From positions 62,001 to 126,000 of the forward strand of contig MCFL01000019.1 of NCBI GenBank assembly GCA_002102555.1: DNA of 64,000 nucleotides, given 5' to 3'. This document shows, piece after piece, positions 9,988-20,620 of the stretch. A program made the position numbers and the translations under genes. Each line of letters begins with the position of its first letter. Within the stretch, counting starts at the first letter, position 1. The notes under the pieces are model-generated. The model worked only from the letters and a program-made list of their open reading frames with translations, searched no databases and was not told where the DNA came from. Origin of the DNA: Catenaria anguillulae PL171. Its lineage: Eukaryota; Blastocladiomycota; Blastocladiomycetes; Blastocladiales; Catenariaceae.

Positions 9988-11686
9988 ATGTCTGCCCGTC
10001 CCGCTAAAGGCACCAAACCCATCGTCGTGAACGTGGCCAAGGACAAGAGTCGGCCGTACGGATCTGCCCGTGCCATCAAGGCCGCCAAGTCCACCGCAAA
10101 GGCGCACAACGATTGGAAAGAGGCCAAAGCCAAGCGCGATGCGTCGGCGCTGTTGCTCACTCAGGATGCTGGCTTCATCGAGGCCGAGGACGAGCTTGAA
10201 CGCACGTACCGACTCCAGCAGGACGTTCTTCGTAACGATCATCTTGATCTGGCCTCGCAAGCAAAGCTGTTGCAGCTCGACCTTCCCGATTTCGGACCCT
10301 ATCGCGTCGACTTTACCCGCTCTGGTCGTCACATGCTCTTTGGCGGCAAAAAGGGCCATGTTGCAGCCATGGATTGGAAGCAAGGTCGTCTCATGTGCGA
10401 AGTACAACTCAAGGAAACGGTCCGCGACGTGTGCTGGCTGCACAACGAAACCATGTTTGCCGTGGCTCAAAAGGACATTGTTTTTATCTACGACCATTCC
10501 GGGACCGAGCTTCACGCACTTCGAAAACACCGCCTTCCTCACCGTTTGACTTTTTTGCCATACCATTTTCTGCTCGCATCTATTGTACGTATCCTTGCGT
10601 TTCCCTTTCCGTACCTACTGGCTCATTGTCAGGCACTCACCGCATTCATTTTTTACAATTTCTTGTCGATTTTGTTCTTTGTCATGTTAGGGAGACACTG
10701 GTGTCCTTGTCTACCAAGATACATCCACCGGCACCGTTGCTGCCGAGCTCCCGACAAAGTTGGGCAAATGCAGTGTCATGACGCAGAACCCATGGAACGC
10801 CGTCATTCACACGGGGCACGCTAACGGCATTGTGACCATGTGGTCCCCCACCACCAGCACGCCTCTAGTCAAGATGTTGACGCACAAGGGTGCGCTCACA
10901 GCAATTGCCGTGGACCCAACGGGTCGCCACATGGCCACGAGTGGGGTTGATGGCCAAGTCAAGTTGTGGGATCTTCGCCACGGATTCAAGCCGATTCACT
11001 CGTATTTTTCACGCGCACCAGCAACCGATTTGGCATTCTCTCAGCGCGGGCTTCTTGCAGTCGGTTGGTCATCCCACGTGCACGTCTGGAAGGATGTTGC
11101 TGTCCCCGATGCCAAAGCACAGTCGCCCTACCTTACGCATCAAATCCCCGCTGGCTCCAAGTCGTCTGGACTCCAATTTGTACCATTCGAAGATGTGCTT
11201 GCTTTCGGACACGATCGCGGTGTCGCAACCATGGTGGTGCCCGGTGCGGGTGAGCCCAACTTTGACGCCCTTGAAGCTAACCCATACGCGACCGCCAAGC
11301 AACGCCGTGAGCACGAAGTCAAGCAGTTGCTCGACAAGCTACCAGCAGATACGATTTCACTTGACCCATCCGTCATTGGCGCTGTTGTTTCCGCAACCGA
11401 TGATCGGGCGAGTCGCTTGCCCGGGAGCCAAAAACACAAGGCGGTTGCGACCGCGTTAGATTCAGACGACGAGTCGCCCGAGGCAGTTCAGTTGCGCGAG
11501 AAGAAAAAGATTTCGGGTCTTCGCAAGTATTTGCGCAAGCAGACCAACGTGATTGATGCCAAGAAGCAAAAGGTGCGGGAAGAGTTGGACCGCAAGAGGG
11601 AAGATCGGGAGCGGCGGAAGCGTGGGGTGGATGCAGGCGAGGCGATTGGCAATCCGTTGGACCGCTTCCGTGCAAAGCAGAAGTGA
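9988..11686 (+). CDS. UTP7: U3 snoRNP WD40 protein UTP7 (WDR46)
   Basis: Two exons (9988-10584, 10691-11686) encode 530 residues; the 106-nt intron (GTACGT...TTAG) is phase 0. The join gives LPYHFLLASI then GDTGVLVYQDTSTG, the typical Utp7 junction around the WD40 blades. The second half carries TGHANGIVTMWSP, SGVDGQVKLWDLR and the family-specific C-terminal segment PFEDVLAFGHDRG with VPGAGEPNFDALE (BING4CT region). A lysine-rich tail ends at RFRAKQK. In yeast, Utp7 is an SSU processome component needed for 18S rRNA maturation in the nucleolus. ATG 9988 (MSARPAKGTKP) gives a typical basic N-terminus. An in-frame ATG at 9841 would add 49 residues of unlikely composition. AATAAA at about 11759 is a candidate poly(A) signal. 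Confidence 0.92.
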
Positions 11687-12102
11687 GAGGTGTGTAGCGG
11701 TCCGTGCACGCTGTTATAAAAGCTGTATTCTTTCATACTCCAAATCAATTCGCTATGTAAATAAATATGTAACTTGTCAAGGGCAAGCCGTGACGAAATT
11801 GACGATGAATTGGGTGGCGGCCCAAACCGCCTTTTCTAAGAAGCCAAGCGGACATACATCATTATCGACGATTCCATGGCGACTGTATTCGACTTACCAT
11901 GTCTTCAATTTTGGCCAGTCGATGCAATGCAAGTCTCTACCATGCTTTAATGTAATACCTCGCACTTTTAGCCAAGGACTTCGCCAGCCCACTCAACGCT
12001 TCGCCTCGACCACGATCCGGCAACTCCCGACCACGACCAGGCCACTCCATTGCCCGTCAATAGTGATTGTTTTCTCTTTGCTCTCCCGCAACCCGCTTCC
12101 GA
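11687..12102. other. UTP7 3' UTR and BUD6 upstream region
   Basis: 416 bases with no further gene. AATAAA-like sequence at 11756-11765 may end the UTP7 transcript. The rest is the presumed BUD6 promoter and 5' UTR. Confidence 0.5.
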
Positions 12103-14226
12103 ATGGCTCCCGCGCCGTCCGCCCTCACTCCTGGGCAGGCCGACTCGGCCTTCCGGGCAGCCATCAAGCGCGTGACGGCCGCGTGCCGCACGCTTGTCCT
12201 GGCCCTCCTCGACGACGCCGACATGTCCGACGAGCAAGTGTCGCTGCTGTACACGTCGGCCGTCAAGGCTTTCTTTGAGACCATGGACGAGTACGAGCGC
12301 CTGGGCGTCCCTCAATCCAACCTCGACGATCTGCGCTCATTCCCTGACGCTCTGCGTGACGAAATCGAAAATGTCTTTGCCCAAATGTACGACCACAACC
12401 ATACAACCGCCACCACGCCTGCGGACGACCTTACCGTTTCTGGGGAAGAAATCAACCGGCTCATCGCCCGCCTGATCAAGTCCCTTCAAGAAAAGGCCCG
12501 GGTGCATTTGGCCGGTATGGCTGCCACTGCTGCTGCTACCGCTGCAGCCGCGACAACCGCCTCAGCTGCAACCAGTCCTTCGTCGCCTCAGCCACCATTG
12601 CAACAGCCTCCTTCCACGACGTCGCCGCTTCCTCAACCTAACGCACCCCTGCCGCCCATTCCTGCTGGACAACCCTTGTCTGCAACCCCGCCAACCTCTC
12701 GAAATTACATTGACAACTTTGGTCGTCGTCGCAGCTCTGCCACGGGTGGGGTAACACCACGGCGCGCCTCTCGGTCATCATCGCCATCCCGCACGCGAAA
12801 CAATACAGCACCCTCGGTGGGTGGTGACGATCATTCTGGCCCAGTCACCAAACTTTACCTTCAGGTTGGCCACGAGGTCAAGCGCGTTCGATACCCAAAA
12901 CCCACGCTCGACGTCCAAACAATTCGATCGCTCTTCATCTCCAAGTTTCAATTGATTCCACCAGCTGATCCCGACCTCTTTCCCAAAATCTACTTGCAAG
13001 AATCCAATTCTCCCCACATCTTCTTCGAAATGGACGATCTCTCTGACGTTCGCGACGGGTCGCTCCTCCAACTGCAGCTTCCCCCAGATTCGGTTGCGAC
13101 TTCGCCAGTCGCTCTGACCACTTCTACCCACTTCCCGCTTCTTGGCGTTCCAAAAGGACCTGCAGGGATCACTATGCTTCAGCACAAGCTTGCCGAAGTC
13201 CGAACCTTGCGACGTGAACTCTTTCAGCTCCGCAACACGGTGCAGGACCAAGCCGTGGAAATGCACGCAGTCATTCTTGGAGTCGGTGACCAAGTCCGCG
13301 CAGTCCTCGCCGCTCAAGCCGGCCAACCCGATGATGACGCCTCGGAGACCAACGCCGGTGTTACAAATGGAGCGGATGGACCCGCGGCGAGTCGCAAGGT
13401 GCTCGAGCACACAAAATCTGCCCTCAGTGTTGCCACGGCTGGCTTGAGCGACCGAGTGCTCGATTTGGACGACCTTGTCGAAGGCATTCGTCGGGATATG
13501 GTTTCGCGAGGGGCTGTTCCCAGCAAGGCAACACTCGATTATGCGGCGACCGAGCTCGACGAGTTGCACCGGGCAGTGGATTTGGCGTGTTCGCAAGTGG
13601 AGCAGATTCGGCCAGCCTGGAAAGCCGTGTGGGAGCAGGATCTTCGGCGGGTTGTGACGGAACAAGAGCTGCTCGATCGCGCAGAATCCAGTCTTGATGA
13701 AGCTACCCAGCGATTAGACGCTGTTGCCAAACTGACACATCAGCTCAACCGCGTTGTTGCCATTGCCTCAACGAATCCCAGCGCCGTCATCCCGCGGCCA
13801 CGAAAGTTTGATCCGAATGCCGCCGCAGTTGTTGGTGAAGGCGCAGAAGGGTTTGAGGGTTTGCAAACCGTTCTCGCAGAGTTGTCTGCTGTACTCGATG
13901 CCGAGACGGCGGCAGCTGTGTCCGAGCGACGGCTCCGTGCCGCTCGGCGTATCGAGAAGCTCAAGCAATGGGAGCGCGAGCACCGGCGCGACGACTTTAG
14001 CTGGGAACTGCGCCAGTTTGCCGGTGTCACCGCGGCAACGGACGAACCCCCGGCAGGAGGTACGACGGCGGCCGAGACGGTCAAGCCTCGAAAACTTCGG
14101 TCGACGGGGGGTGTTGAAGCACTGGAGCGGGCAAGGGCGGCGCGGGAACGAGAGGTCTTGGCCGCAGTCTATCAGCACGCCAAGGAAGTCAAGGCCAAGC
14201 AAGCGTTGCCATCGATGGCCCAATAG
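12103..14226 (+). CDS. BUD6: Bud6/Aip3 actin- and formin-interacting polarity protein
   Basis: Single-exon gene of 707 residues from ATG 12103 (MAPAPSALTPGQ), the first ATG in the frame. Residues 1-150 form a helical N-terminal region. About 150-260 is low complexity (Ala, Pro, Ser). From about residue 255 comes the AIP3 core: KLYLQVGHEVKRVRYPK, FPKIYLQESNSPHIFFEMDD and DGSLLQLQLP, then a long helical C-terminal region to the end. In budding yeast, Bud6 binds actin monomers and the formin Bni1 and promotes actin cable nucleation at sites of polarised growth. The family's presence here suggests formin-based polarity, fitting the PX-PB1 scaffold found 10 kb away. No intron is needed. Length is close to yeast Bud6 (788 residues). 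Confidence 0.88.
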   Translation: MAPAPSALTPGQADSAFRAAIKRVTAACRTLVLALLDDADMSDEQVSLLYTSAVKAFFETMDEYERLGVPQSNLDDLRSFPDALRDEIENVFAQMYDHNHTTATTPADDLTVSGEEINRLIARLIKSLQEKARVHLAGMAATAAATAAAATTASAATSPSSPQPPLQQPPSTTSPLPQPNAPLPPIPAGQPLSATPPTSRNYIDNFGRRRSSATGGVTPRRASRSSSPSRTRNNTAPSVGGDDHSGPVTKLYLQVGHEVKRVRYPKPTLDVQTIRSLFISKFQLIPPADPDLFPKIYLQESNSPHIFFEMDDLSDVRDGSLLQLQLPPDSVATSPVALTTSTHFPLLGVPKGPAGITMLQHKLAEVRTLRRELFQLRNTVQDQAVEMHAVILGVGDQVRAVLAAQAGQPDDDASETNAGVTNGADGPAASRKVLEHTKSALSVATAGLSDRVLDLDDLVEGIRRDMVSRGAVPSKATLDYAATELDELHRAVDLACSQVEQIRPAWKAVWEQDLRRVVTEQELLDRAESSLDEATQRLDAVAKLTHQLNRVVAIASTNPSAVIPRPRKFDPNAAAVVGEGAEGFEGLQTVLAELSAVLDAETAAAVSERRLRAARRIEKLKQWEREHRRDDFSWELRQFAGVTAATDEPPAGGTTAAETVKPRKLRSTGGVEALERARAAREREVLAAVYQHAKEVKAKQALPSMAQ

Positions 14227-14820
14227 CCGGGTCCTTCCCAGCAATGTTACATCAACCGTTCCCCTTTTGTTCCCTACGTTGCGTTTTGTGTTCATTTTAT
14301 TGTTCTTTACCTTGCAACCCACACTTGTTTCTTAGTCTCATGAATCGACTATTCTCGCTCTATGGCCGCATCATTTCGCGGATGATTGCTCCCTTTCTCT
14401 CGCCCGTTGACATGACACGGAGGGAGACTGTGACGATCATATATTAGTTTACGTTGGAGACGAGCTTTGCGTTCGCAATCAACAAACACTTCAATGACGA
14501 TGCTACGGACTTCAATGCAATTCGCACCTGCGGCATTACCATGTCTACCAATAGTACCAACGGCTGCAGCAAGCTATAGTGCATGTCTCGTGGTCCATCA
14601 GCACCTGCTAGGATCAACACATCTGCACACACTGGCTCCCGTGCCTTACGGCTGTCGTGGATACCAACAGCGAAATCGAAACGAATCAAGTCTCATTCAT
14701 CGCCACCCGGCTCCGTCCGCCAGCCGTCGGATTGTCTGCTCTCATCAGCAAACCAGGTCGGCATACCTCCAGCCCACATTTTTTATGTGCTTTCGCTGGA
14801 ACTCATTTTTTTGCTTGGCC
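14227..14820. other. Upstream region of the PPR-like gene
   Basis: 594 bases. The frame of the downstream gene is open back to about 14467 and has further in-frame ATGs (14494, 14785), but composition there does not look coding. No other gene was seen. Confidence 0.45.
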
Positions 14821-17550
14821 ATGCTTTCAAACAGACATCTATCCACAGTGGCCTCTCAGGCGACGCAGCCGGGCCAAAAGAAGCGCTCACGACGTTGGCG
14901 TAGAACAAACAGCCTTGATGCTTTCAACGCAAGGGCTGCATCGATCTTGTCGGACGCTTCTAAACCAGTGCAACAACGACTCAAACTCGTCGCTTCGCTG
15001 GTGCCGCCTGTCAGCGCAACCCCACCGTCTCGTTCATCAAGCGAAAATGTACTCGCACAAGATGTCGCCGTCCGCGTTCTCGCAAATGTACAGCGACTTG
15101 GTTGGAAAGCAAATCATGCACTCCTGTACAACCTCGTCTACTGTGCATTCTTGGACCGTGATTGGGATTTGATTGCAGATATGCTCCCGGAGCTGCAAGA
15201 GCCCCAGTGCGATCTTGCTCAGGTCTGGTCGCTCTTCCTGCCGTTATTGTCGATTGAAAATCCGTCATTCGCAATTCGCTTGGTTTCGGTCCATCTCTTG
15301 TCCAATCGCAGCACCAATTCGGGGCAGTGGAAATGGTCAGTTTTGAGCAACCGGACAGTAGCGCATGCCATTGTTTCAGCCGCCAAATCTTCCCAAGCGC
15401 ATCAGTTTCTCGACACGCTGGCGAGTTGTTTGGTTGACTGTGTACCTGATCACAACTCATCACCGCTTTTGCAAGAAGTCACGATCATCTCTGCATCTCA
15501 TCCTCACTTTTTTTCGCAATCGACCTGCGAAAGATTACGGACGCTGGCCAGTCCTGACCTGGTTCAAGCACCGAGCGGGTTTATCGCATCGTACTTGTTC
15601 CACGCTTCGCTTGCGAACCAACAAATCTCGCAAGCTCTGCAACTCGCGGCAACCTCTCCGGGGAATTGCATGCCTGCGCTGGTTCGGGCGTTGCTGCGAC
15701 AATCGTCGCCCACGCTTCGAGATCAGGCTTTGCGTGTATTTCAGACGTTTGTTGACTTCAAACACATGCCGATATCCGACGCGCAGTTTCTGGCGTTTGT
15801 GAACGCGGCGCCGTCTTCGTATGCGTGCGACTGGATTTGGTATAGGTTCCACCGAGAACACGGCATGCGGCTCACCCATCGCAGCGCGCTCTCTCTCCTT
15901 GTGTGGACTGCTACCCACGTCCCCGATCGCCTGCTTGCCTTGGTTCATCATCTCGTCAACGATCGCGTCCGCCTGTCCGACGCCGACCTTCGTCAATGGC
16001 AACAGTTCTTCACGTCACTTCGCAACACCAATACTCTATCAATGCACAAGCTTGATGAGGTTGCGTTGGCCGTTCACTCCATCATCGACGTGAACCTCTC
16101 TACTCCGTCGCACGCGACGCTCGACTCGCTTTTTGTCCAACATTTTGCTCAACTTGGGCGTGCTGATACCCTCCGATATTTCCTTCGATATTGCATACGC
16201 ACCTTGCCGGTTTCCAAGAACACTGTACGGGCCATCACCGCATCTTTCCCGCAAACCATTGCCTTCTCTCTCCTCGGTCTCGTGTGGCACTTGACTCGCA
16301 CGTCCCTCGGCCACCGCAATTCTCCGCTTTCCGCGGATCAATGGGATCATTGGATAAAGCTTCACCAGTCATTGCAGCTCATCTCCAGTATGGTTCGACC
16401 GAAGCAGTGTCATCTTTGGACAAAGCGGTTGGAAGACACACAGCGAGCGGCACAACACCATCATCATCAGCCTCCAGTCTGGTCGCCACCCAGAGGGGAA
16501 ACTCGTCGCTCATCCAATTGGAATGTGCTCATACCACTCATCCGGTCGCTTGGCAAGTTGGGCGAATCAGACAGCTTGATGCAATTGGCTGACTCGTCGG
16601 CCAGAGATCCTTCATCGCCTCCGGAACAGGTGTCCGCGCTCGCGATTGCGTTTGCACGGTGCGGAGAAGTTGCACGGGCCCAAGCGTTGCTCGCTCAAGT
16701 CGATCCATCGTCGCACCAGTATCGGTCTGCTCACGCCGCCGTATTGGCGGCTGAGTTTCGGTCCTCCATCCGACCGATGGCTCCACCACTCGACTCTCCA
16801 GAAACCGAACCCCAAAATCTCGCGACCATTTGCGACCCGATTTCTTTCAATCTTCACCTTACCTCTCTGAGGAACCAAGGCCGATTTGATCAAGTCATCA
16901 GCACAGCCATCTCGATCAAGCCACCCCTCATTGACGCCGCTACTTTGACCATTGTCATCACCTCTGCGCTTCGTGGGCTCGACGCACTGGAAACCGCAGC
17001 CCGCCTCCCATCGCCTGGACGTCTGCTCCCTCGATCTTCCAGCGCAATTGAGCAAGATGCAACACGCATGAAGATGACCGTTTATGATTTCGTTCTCCTC
17101 CACGCGCCACGGGTTGGACATCGCTACCATGCTCATTTGCTCCTTGACCTGCTGGTAGCCACCCGTCCGTCGCTGATGCCCTGGTCGACCGTCGTCAACG
17201 TGCTTTCAGCCATGCTCAACGGCTCATTTGGAGGGACCAACCGATTGTCGGGAATCAATCACGGTCGACCTTCGGCCGCGACAATTGCAAGGGTCCACAA
17301 TCTCATGCTTGGTCGGCTCAAGGAGGTTGGGTTATGGGATTACGGGACTGCTCCATCGGGGGCTCGCACTGACCAGGACGGAACGACGGTGGAACGAGAT
17401 CCGAATTTGCAAATCGATCGCCTCGAGGCGCTTGCGATCAAGAATCGGGAGCATGCAAGCGAGCTTCAAGGCATGGTGGATTTGCTCGAGTGGATGGATG
17501 TTCATTTGTCTAAAGGCCGCAGAGGCGAAGGCGGACCGGGTACTGCGTGA
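14821..17550 (+). CDS. Putative mitochondrial PPR-like helical-repeat protein
   Basis: Single-exon gene of 909 residues from ATG 14821. The N-terminus (MLSNRHLSTVASQ, then a KKRSRRWRR cluster) is Arg/Ser-rich and free of acidic residues, as in a mitochondrial targeting sequence. The rest is helical with tandem units of about 35 residues, for example NWNVLIPLIRSLGKLGESDS followed by VSALAIAFARCGEVARAQAL, the consensus feel of pentatricopeptide repeats. PPR proteins bind organellar RNA and act in its processing, stability or translation; the RNA target cannot be told from sequence. Repeats are degenerate, so TPR or other alpha-solenoid membership is possible. Earlier in-frame ATGs exist at 14494 and 14785, but they place a cysteine- and histidine-rich stretch ahead of the presequence. 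Confidence 0.6.
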   Translation: MLSNRHLSTVASQATQPGQKKRSRRWRRTNSLDAFNARAASILSDASKPVQQRLKLVASLVPPVSATPPSRSSSENVLAQDVAVRVLANVQRLGWKANHALLYNLVYCAFLDRDWDLIADMLPELQEPQCDLAQVWSLFLPLLSIENPSFAIRLVSVHLLSNRSTNSGQWKWSVLSNRTVAHAIVSAAKSSQAHQFLDTLASCLVDCVPDHNSSPLLQEVTIISASHPHFFSQSTCERLRTLASPDLVQAPSGFIASYLFHASLANQQISQALQLAATSPGNCMPALVRALLRQSSPTLRDQALRVFQTFVDFKHMPISDAQFLAFVNAAPSSYACDWIWYRFHREHGMRLTHRSALSLLVWTATHVPDRLLALVHHLVNDRVRLSDADLRQWQQFFTSLRNTNTLSMHKLDEVALAVHSIIDVNLSTPSHATLDSLFVQHFAQLGRADTLRYFLRYCIRTLPVSKNTVRAITASFPQTIAFSLLGLVWHLTRTSLGHRNSPLSADQWDHWIKLHQSLQLISSMVRPKQCHLWTKRLEDTQRAAQHHHHQPPVWSPPRGETRRSSNWNVLIPLIRSLGKLGESDSLMQLADSSARDPSSPPEQVSALAIAFARCGEVARAQALLAQVDPSSHQYRSAHAAVLAAEFRSSIRPMAPPLDSPETEPQNLATICDPISFNLHLTSLRNQGRFDQVISTAISIKPPLIDAATLTIVITSALRGLDALETAARLPSPGRLLPRSSSAIEQDATRMKMTVYDFVLLHAPRVGHRYHAHLLLDLLVATRPSLMPWSTVVNVLSAMLNGSFGGTNRLSGINHGRPSAATIARVHNLMLGRLKEVGLWDYGTAPSGARTDQDGTTVERDPNLQIDRLEALAIKNREHASELQGMVDLLEWMDVHLSKGRRGEGGPGTA

Positions 17551-17751
17551 AAGTCATTGCATGGTGGTGGGACTTGTAATCGAAGGTCAGGGGTATACGA
17601 ACCAAGGAAACATGCAACCTGTCCCTGAGTGGTTTCAAATTGTGTGGACTGTACATTCTGCATTCTTCAAAAAGAAAATGCCAAACCAAGCAGGGAAAGA
17701 ATTGGACTACTTGTGCACACGCTCAACACCAAGTACACAAACCAGATTCCT

Positions 17752-19158
17752 TCAAGCCCACTTTTGCACCACAACCGAGTTCAACAATCCAGCCTGCTCC
17801 AATGTCTGCGCATCCTCAGTCAAGACCTTCATGGGGAATGTGGTCGACAGCGTAAAGGACCGCCCAGAACTATCAGATCTCGCCGCCGCGACAATTGCCC
17901 TCAACTGGCCCACCGTGTGCGAATGGTTAAACTTTGTGACCATGCGCGTGCCGTCAGCAAGGCGGATTTGAAGCGTGGTCGTTGGCTGTGATTGGTCGAC
18001 CGTCACGTTCAGCGTGGCAGGCACCGCGGGGGCAGTTGCCGCACGCGGAGCAGCGGCCGAGGAGGCGGAAGAAGATGAAGGTGTCGGGTCGCCGGGGATC
18101 AAGCTGCCGAGGCGGTTGCCTTGGCCAGAAAAGGGTTTGGCCGGTGGAGCTTTGTACTGCTCGGTGGTTTTATGAGCAATGCGGAGGTCGACGGGTTGGT
18201 TGGGTTGCACGTTGAGAATGTGCAGCGGTGCGCGACTGTCGTGAATCATCACAGGTTACCCACTGTGCCGTTGCCGACAAAACACCAGTTACAGAATGAC
18301 GTACCCAGACTTCAACTCCTCCAAGATGCGCTGAGACTGCGGATCGCTGTACGGGTACAACGGCCCGTCCTCGATCGAGAATCCATCTTGCCAAAATGTC
18401 AGCAAGCGCGACACCTTCTTGGGCTTGGCTCGAGCGGCCGGGTCGTCTGCTGCGGGAGCCGACGACGACGCTACAGATGAGCCCTCTTGCTCAGTGCCCA
18501 GGCGGAATCCTTGGCCAGTGAATGCCTGGACTTTGGGCCTACGGTCGTCTTCAACTTCTTCATCGTCGTCGTCATCAAACTCGGCGTCGGAAGAATCTGC
18601 GGGCGGGCGGGGTCCACCTCTGAATACAGTGCAGTAACAACAACAACAACCGTGAGTTGCGACCTAGTCCAACCATGGCGTTTGACAGGGATACCACGGA
18701 CTGAGCGGCGATCTTCATGATATCGTCCACTGAACTGGGCGGCTTGTTGGCATCGGGGGGGCCTTGGACGGCAACACCCGACTTTTCGCCACCAGCATAG
18801 TACGTGTTTTTGTCCTTGTCGGCCGCGTTGGCTGTCGACGCGAACGTGGCAATCCTGGCAAAAATAGAAGCAAGCATTAGTGCTCAGCCTGCGCGTCCGT
18901 TGATGCTCACAGGGCGAGTTGCCGTGCGGAAACGTGGGCAAACCTAGGGGTCGGGCGGGGCGCTTCGACGGGGACGGCGGGCGACGAGGATCGAGCAGCA
19001 GCGGAGGAGGAGGCGGGAGGTCCGCCAAGGTCTTGGGTGGCAAAGAAGGCGGCAACGGCAGCGTTGAGGTCGCCCTTTGACGCATCGAGAAAGTGGGCGG
19101 CCTGCTGAGCATCTGCGCCCGTGACACTGACAAATTGGGCGACGGCTTCCGAGTCCAT
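17752..19158 (-). CDS. SHP1: Shp1/p47-type Cdc48 adaptor (UBA-SEP-UBX)
   Basis: Four exons (18911-19158, 18702-18854, 18305-18619, 17752-18235) sum to 1200 nt, or 399 residues. Exon 1 begins MDSEAVAQFVSVTGAD and encodes a UBA-like helix bundle. Exon 2 holds TYYAGGEKSGVAVQ, a conserved p47/Shp1 motif. Exon 3 carries AFTGQGFRLG and the SEP core TFWQDGFSIEDGPLYPY. Exon 4 continues with RAPLHILNVQPNQ, FSGQGNRLGS and a C-terminal UBX domain ending LLNSVVVQKWA, nearly the yeast Shp1 ending. Such proteins recruit the AAA ATPase Cdc48/p97 to ubiquitinated cargo and membrane-fusion work. Introns are 56, 82 and 69 nt. The second has an unusual GTCCGT donor, chosen because it restores frame and the expected alignment. 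The 3' end lies 201 bp from the convergent PPR-like gene. Confidence 0.92.
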
Positions 19159-20620
19159 GGCAGCGAATAGTCGATGGATGACGGTGTGCGAGACGAGGCG
19201 AGACGAGACGAGACGGGATTGAATGTGTTTACGTCGTCGGCGACTCCCGAGGCGGTTGACGGCAGTGCACGGGGGGTAAACGAAGGGTGTCGAGTGATTG
19301 CGGCGAGTTCTTTGTCTTGATGCCAATCAACGACAAGGGTATACCTAGTCGTAGTCGCGAGTCGTTTGACGAGTAGTATAACGCGGAATGCACAATGTTG
19401 ACCTTCTTCCACCAGTTTCGATCCCATGTAAATATTTAGTTGTCATTTCAAGTTGTAGGCACTTGTTCATACACATGCTTTCTCAAACTGTCCATGGACA
19501 TTTCACCTGGCATTGGCGACCTGGCGTCGGCGATGGGACAAGTTACACAGGAACTGATTGATGAGATTTGCCGGTTCGTGCCAATGCCAATTGGTAACGA
19601 GCAGTCCAATGAAGGGGTTGCCAGAACTTGTGAAAAGGTACAAGATGCTGTTGGGTGTTGTTCCTCGCTTTCGTGTGTTTTGCTGAAACCAACATCAAGT
19701 GGACAATACATTTACTCTGAGGCGTCAAAGTGACAAGCATGGCTGGCATTCAATGCGAGCATTCCATTCACCATGGCGAGCAATAAGCACAAAAAAAGAA
19801 AAAAAAACAATGAGAGAAATCGAATAGTCGGAGCAAGTATTATAGTGGGGTTGGATGTCACAAGAGGAAGCGATAGTCGGCCTGGAAAGGCCCGCTTATC
19901 GTTCCTGATGTCGCATTTCCCAGATTTTCACATTATCTGACAGGGGAAACCCCCATGCAATGGTATATCTGCCTCCCAATGTGGACAGAAAACAATGCAT
20001 CTACATCGAGAGCTCTGAGAACGATCCAGAAAACGTGATGTCAGATAATGAAGGAAGTTGCCGGAAGATAATGTCAACGTCGAAAAGGCTCTGGTCACGG
20101 AGGGCAACAGTGTCTGGAAACCATAACAAGCGTTCGACATGATCAGCAGCGGTCCCGCGGGACGGAATGTATGTTGTGATACGACAAGATTCACGACAAG
20201 GGATACGAAGAACACGGGACTGGATTGCATTCAATGCCATTGAGTGCTCACAGTTCTTGGGCTGGGTAGGAAATGGCATAAATCTCCCCGACTGGTTAGC
20301 CGAGTGGTTGTCCATAAATGTGCATGCAGCTCACTGTCCAAGTCGTGGACAACTTCACCTCGCTCCAAACCGACTCTCAACAAGTGTCACTGCCGCGACG
20401 CGTTCTCTTGCTTTCTTTTGCTTTCTTTTGCTTTCTTTTGCTGAATGCACATGCTAGCGCCATGTCGTCGATCAATACATACGGATACGAAGATGCCGAT
20501 GTAAATGTAGATGAGGACTAACAAGCAAAGATCGATATGTCAAACACACAAACTCGTCCCAAGGAAGTAACCAAATCTAAAAACAACAAACAAACGAACA
20601 AACGAACAAAAAAACACGCA
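19159..20620. other. 1.46 kb intergenic region
   Basis: Divergent or tandem upstream sequence of the Shp1 gene and the 3' side of the zinc-finger gene. All open frames are short (under 105 codons) and overlap on both strands. A short tandem repeat lies at 20411-20440. I see no gene or RNA here. Confidence 0.55.
20411..20440 (+). repeat. 10-bp tandem repeat
   Basis: Three perfect copies of CTTTCTTTTG, with a degenerate copy before them. Pyrimidine-rich simple tandem repeat, no function inferred. Confidence 0.85.

Noticed and set aside
14467-14820. N-terminal extension of the PPR-like protein
   Set aside because: Cys/His-rich composition ahead of a good mitochondrial presequence; in-frame openness is probably chance.
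19440-20457. Small ORFs between Shp1 and the zinc-finger gene
   Set aside because: All under 105 codons, overlapping on both strands, no domain or splice logic.
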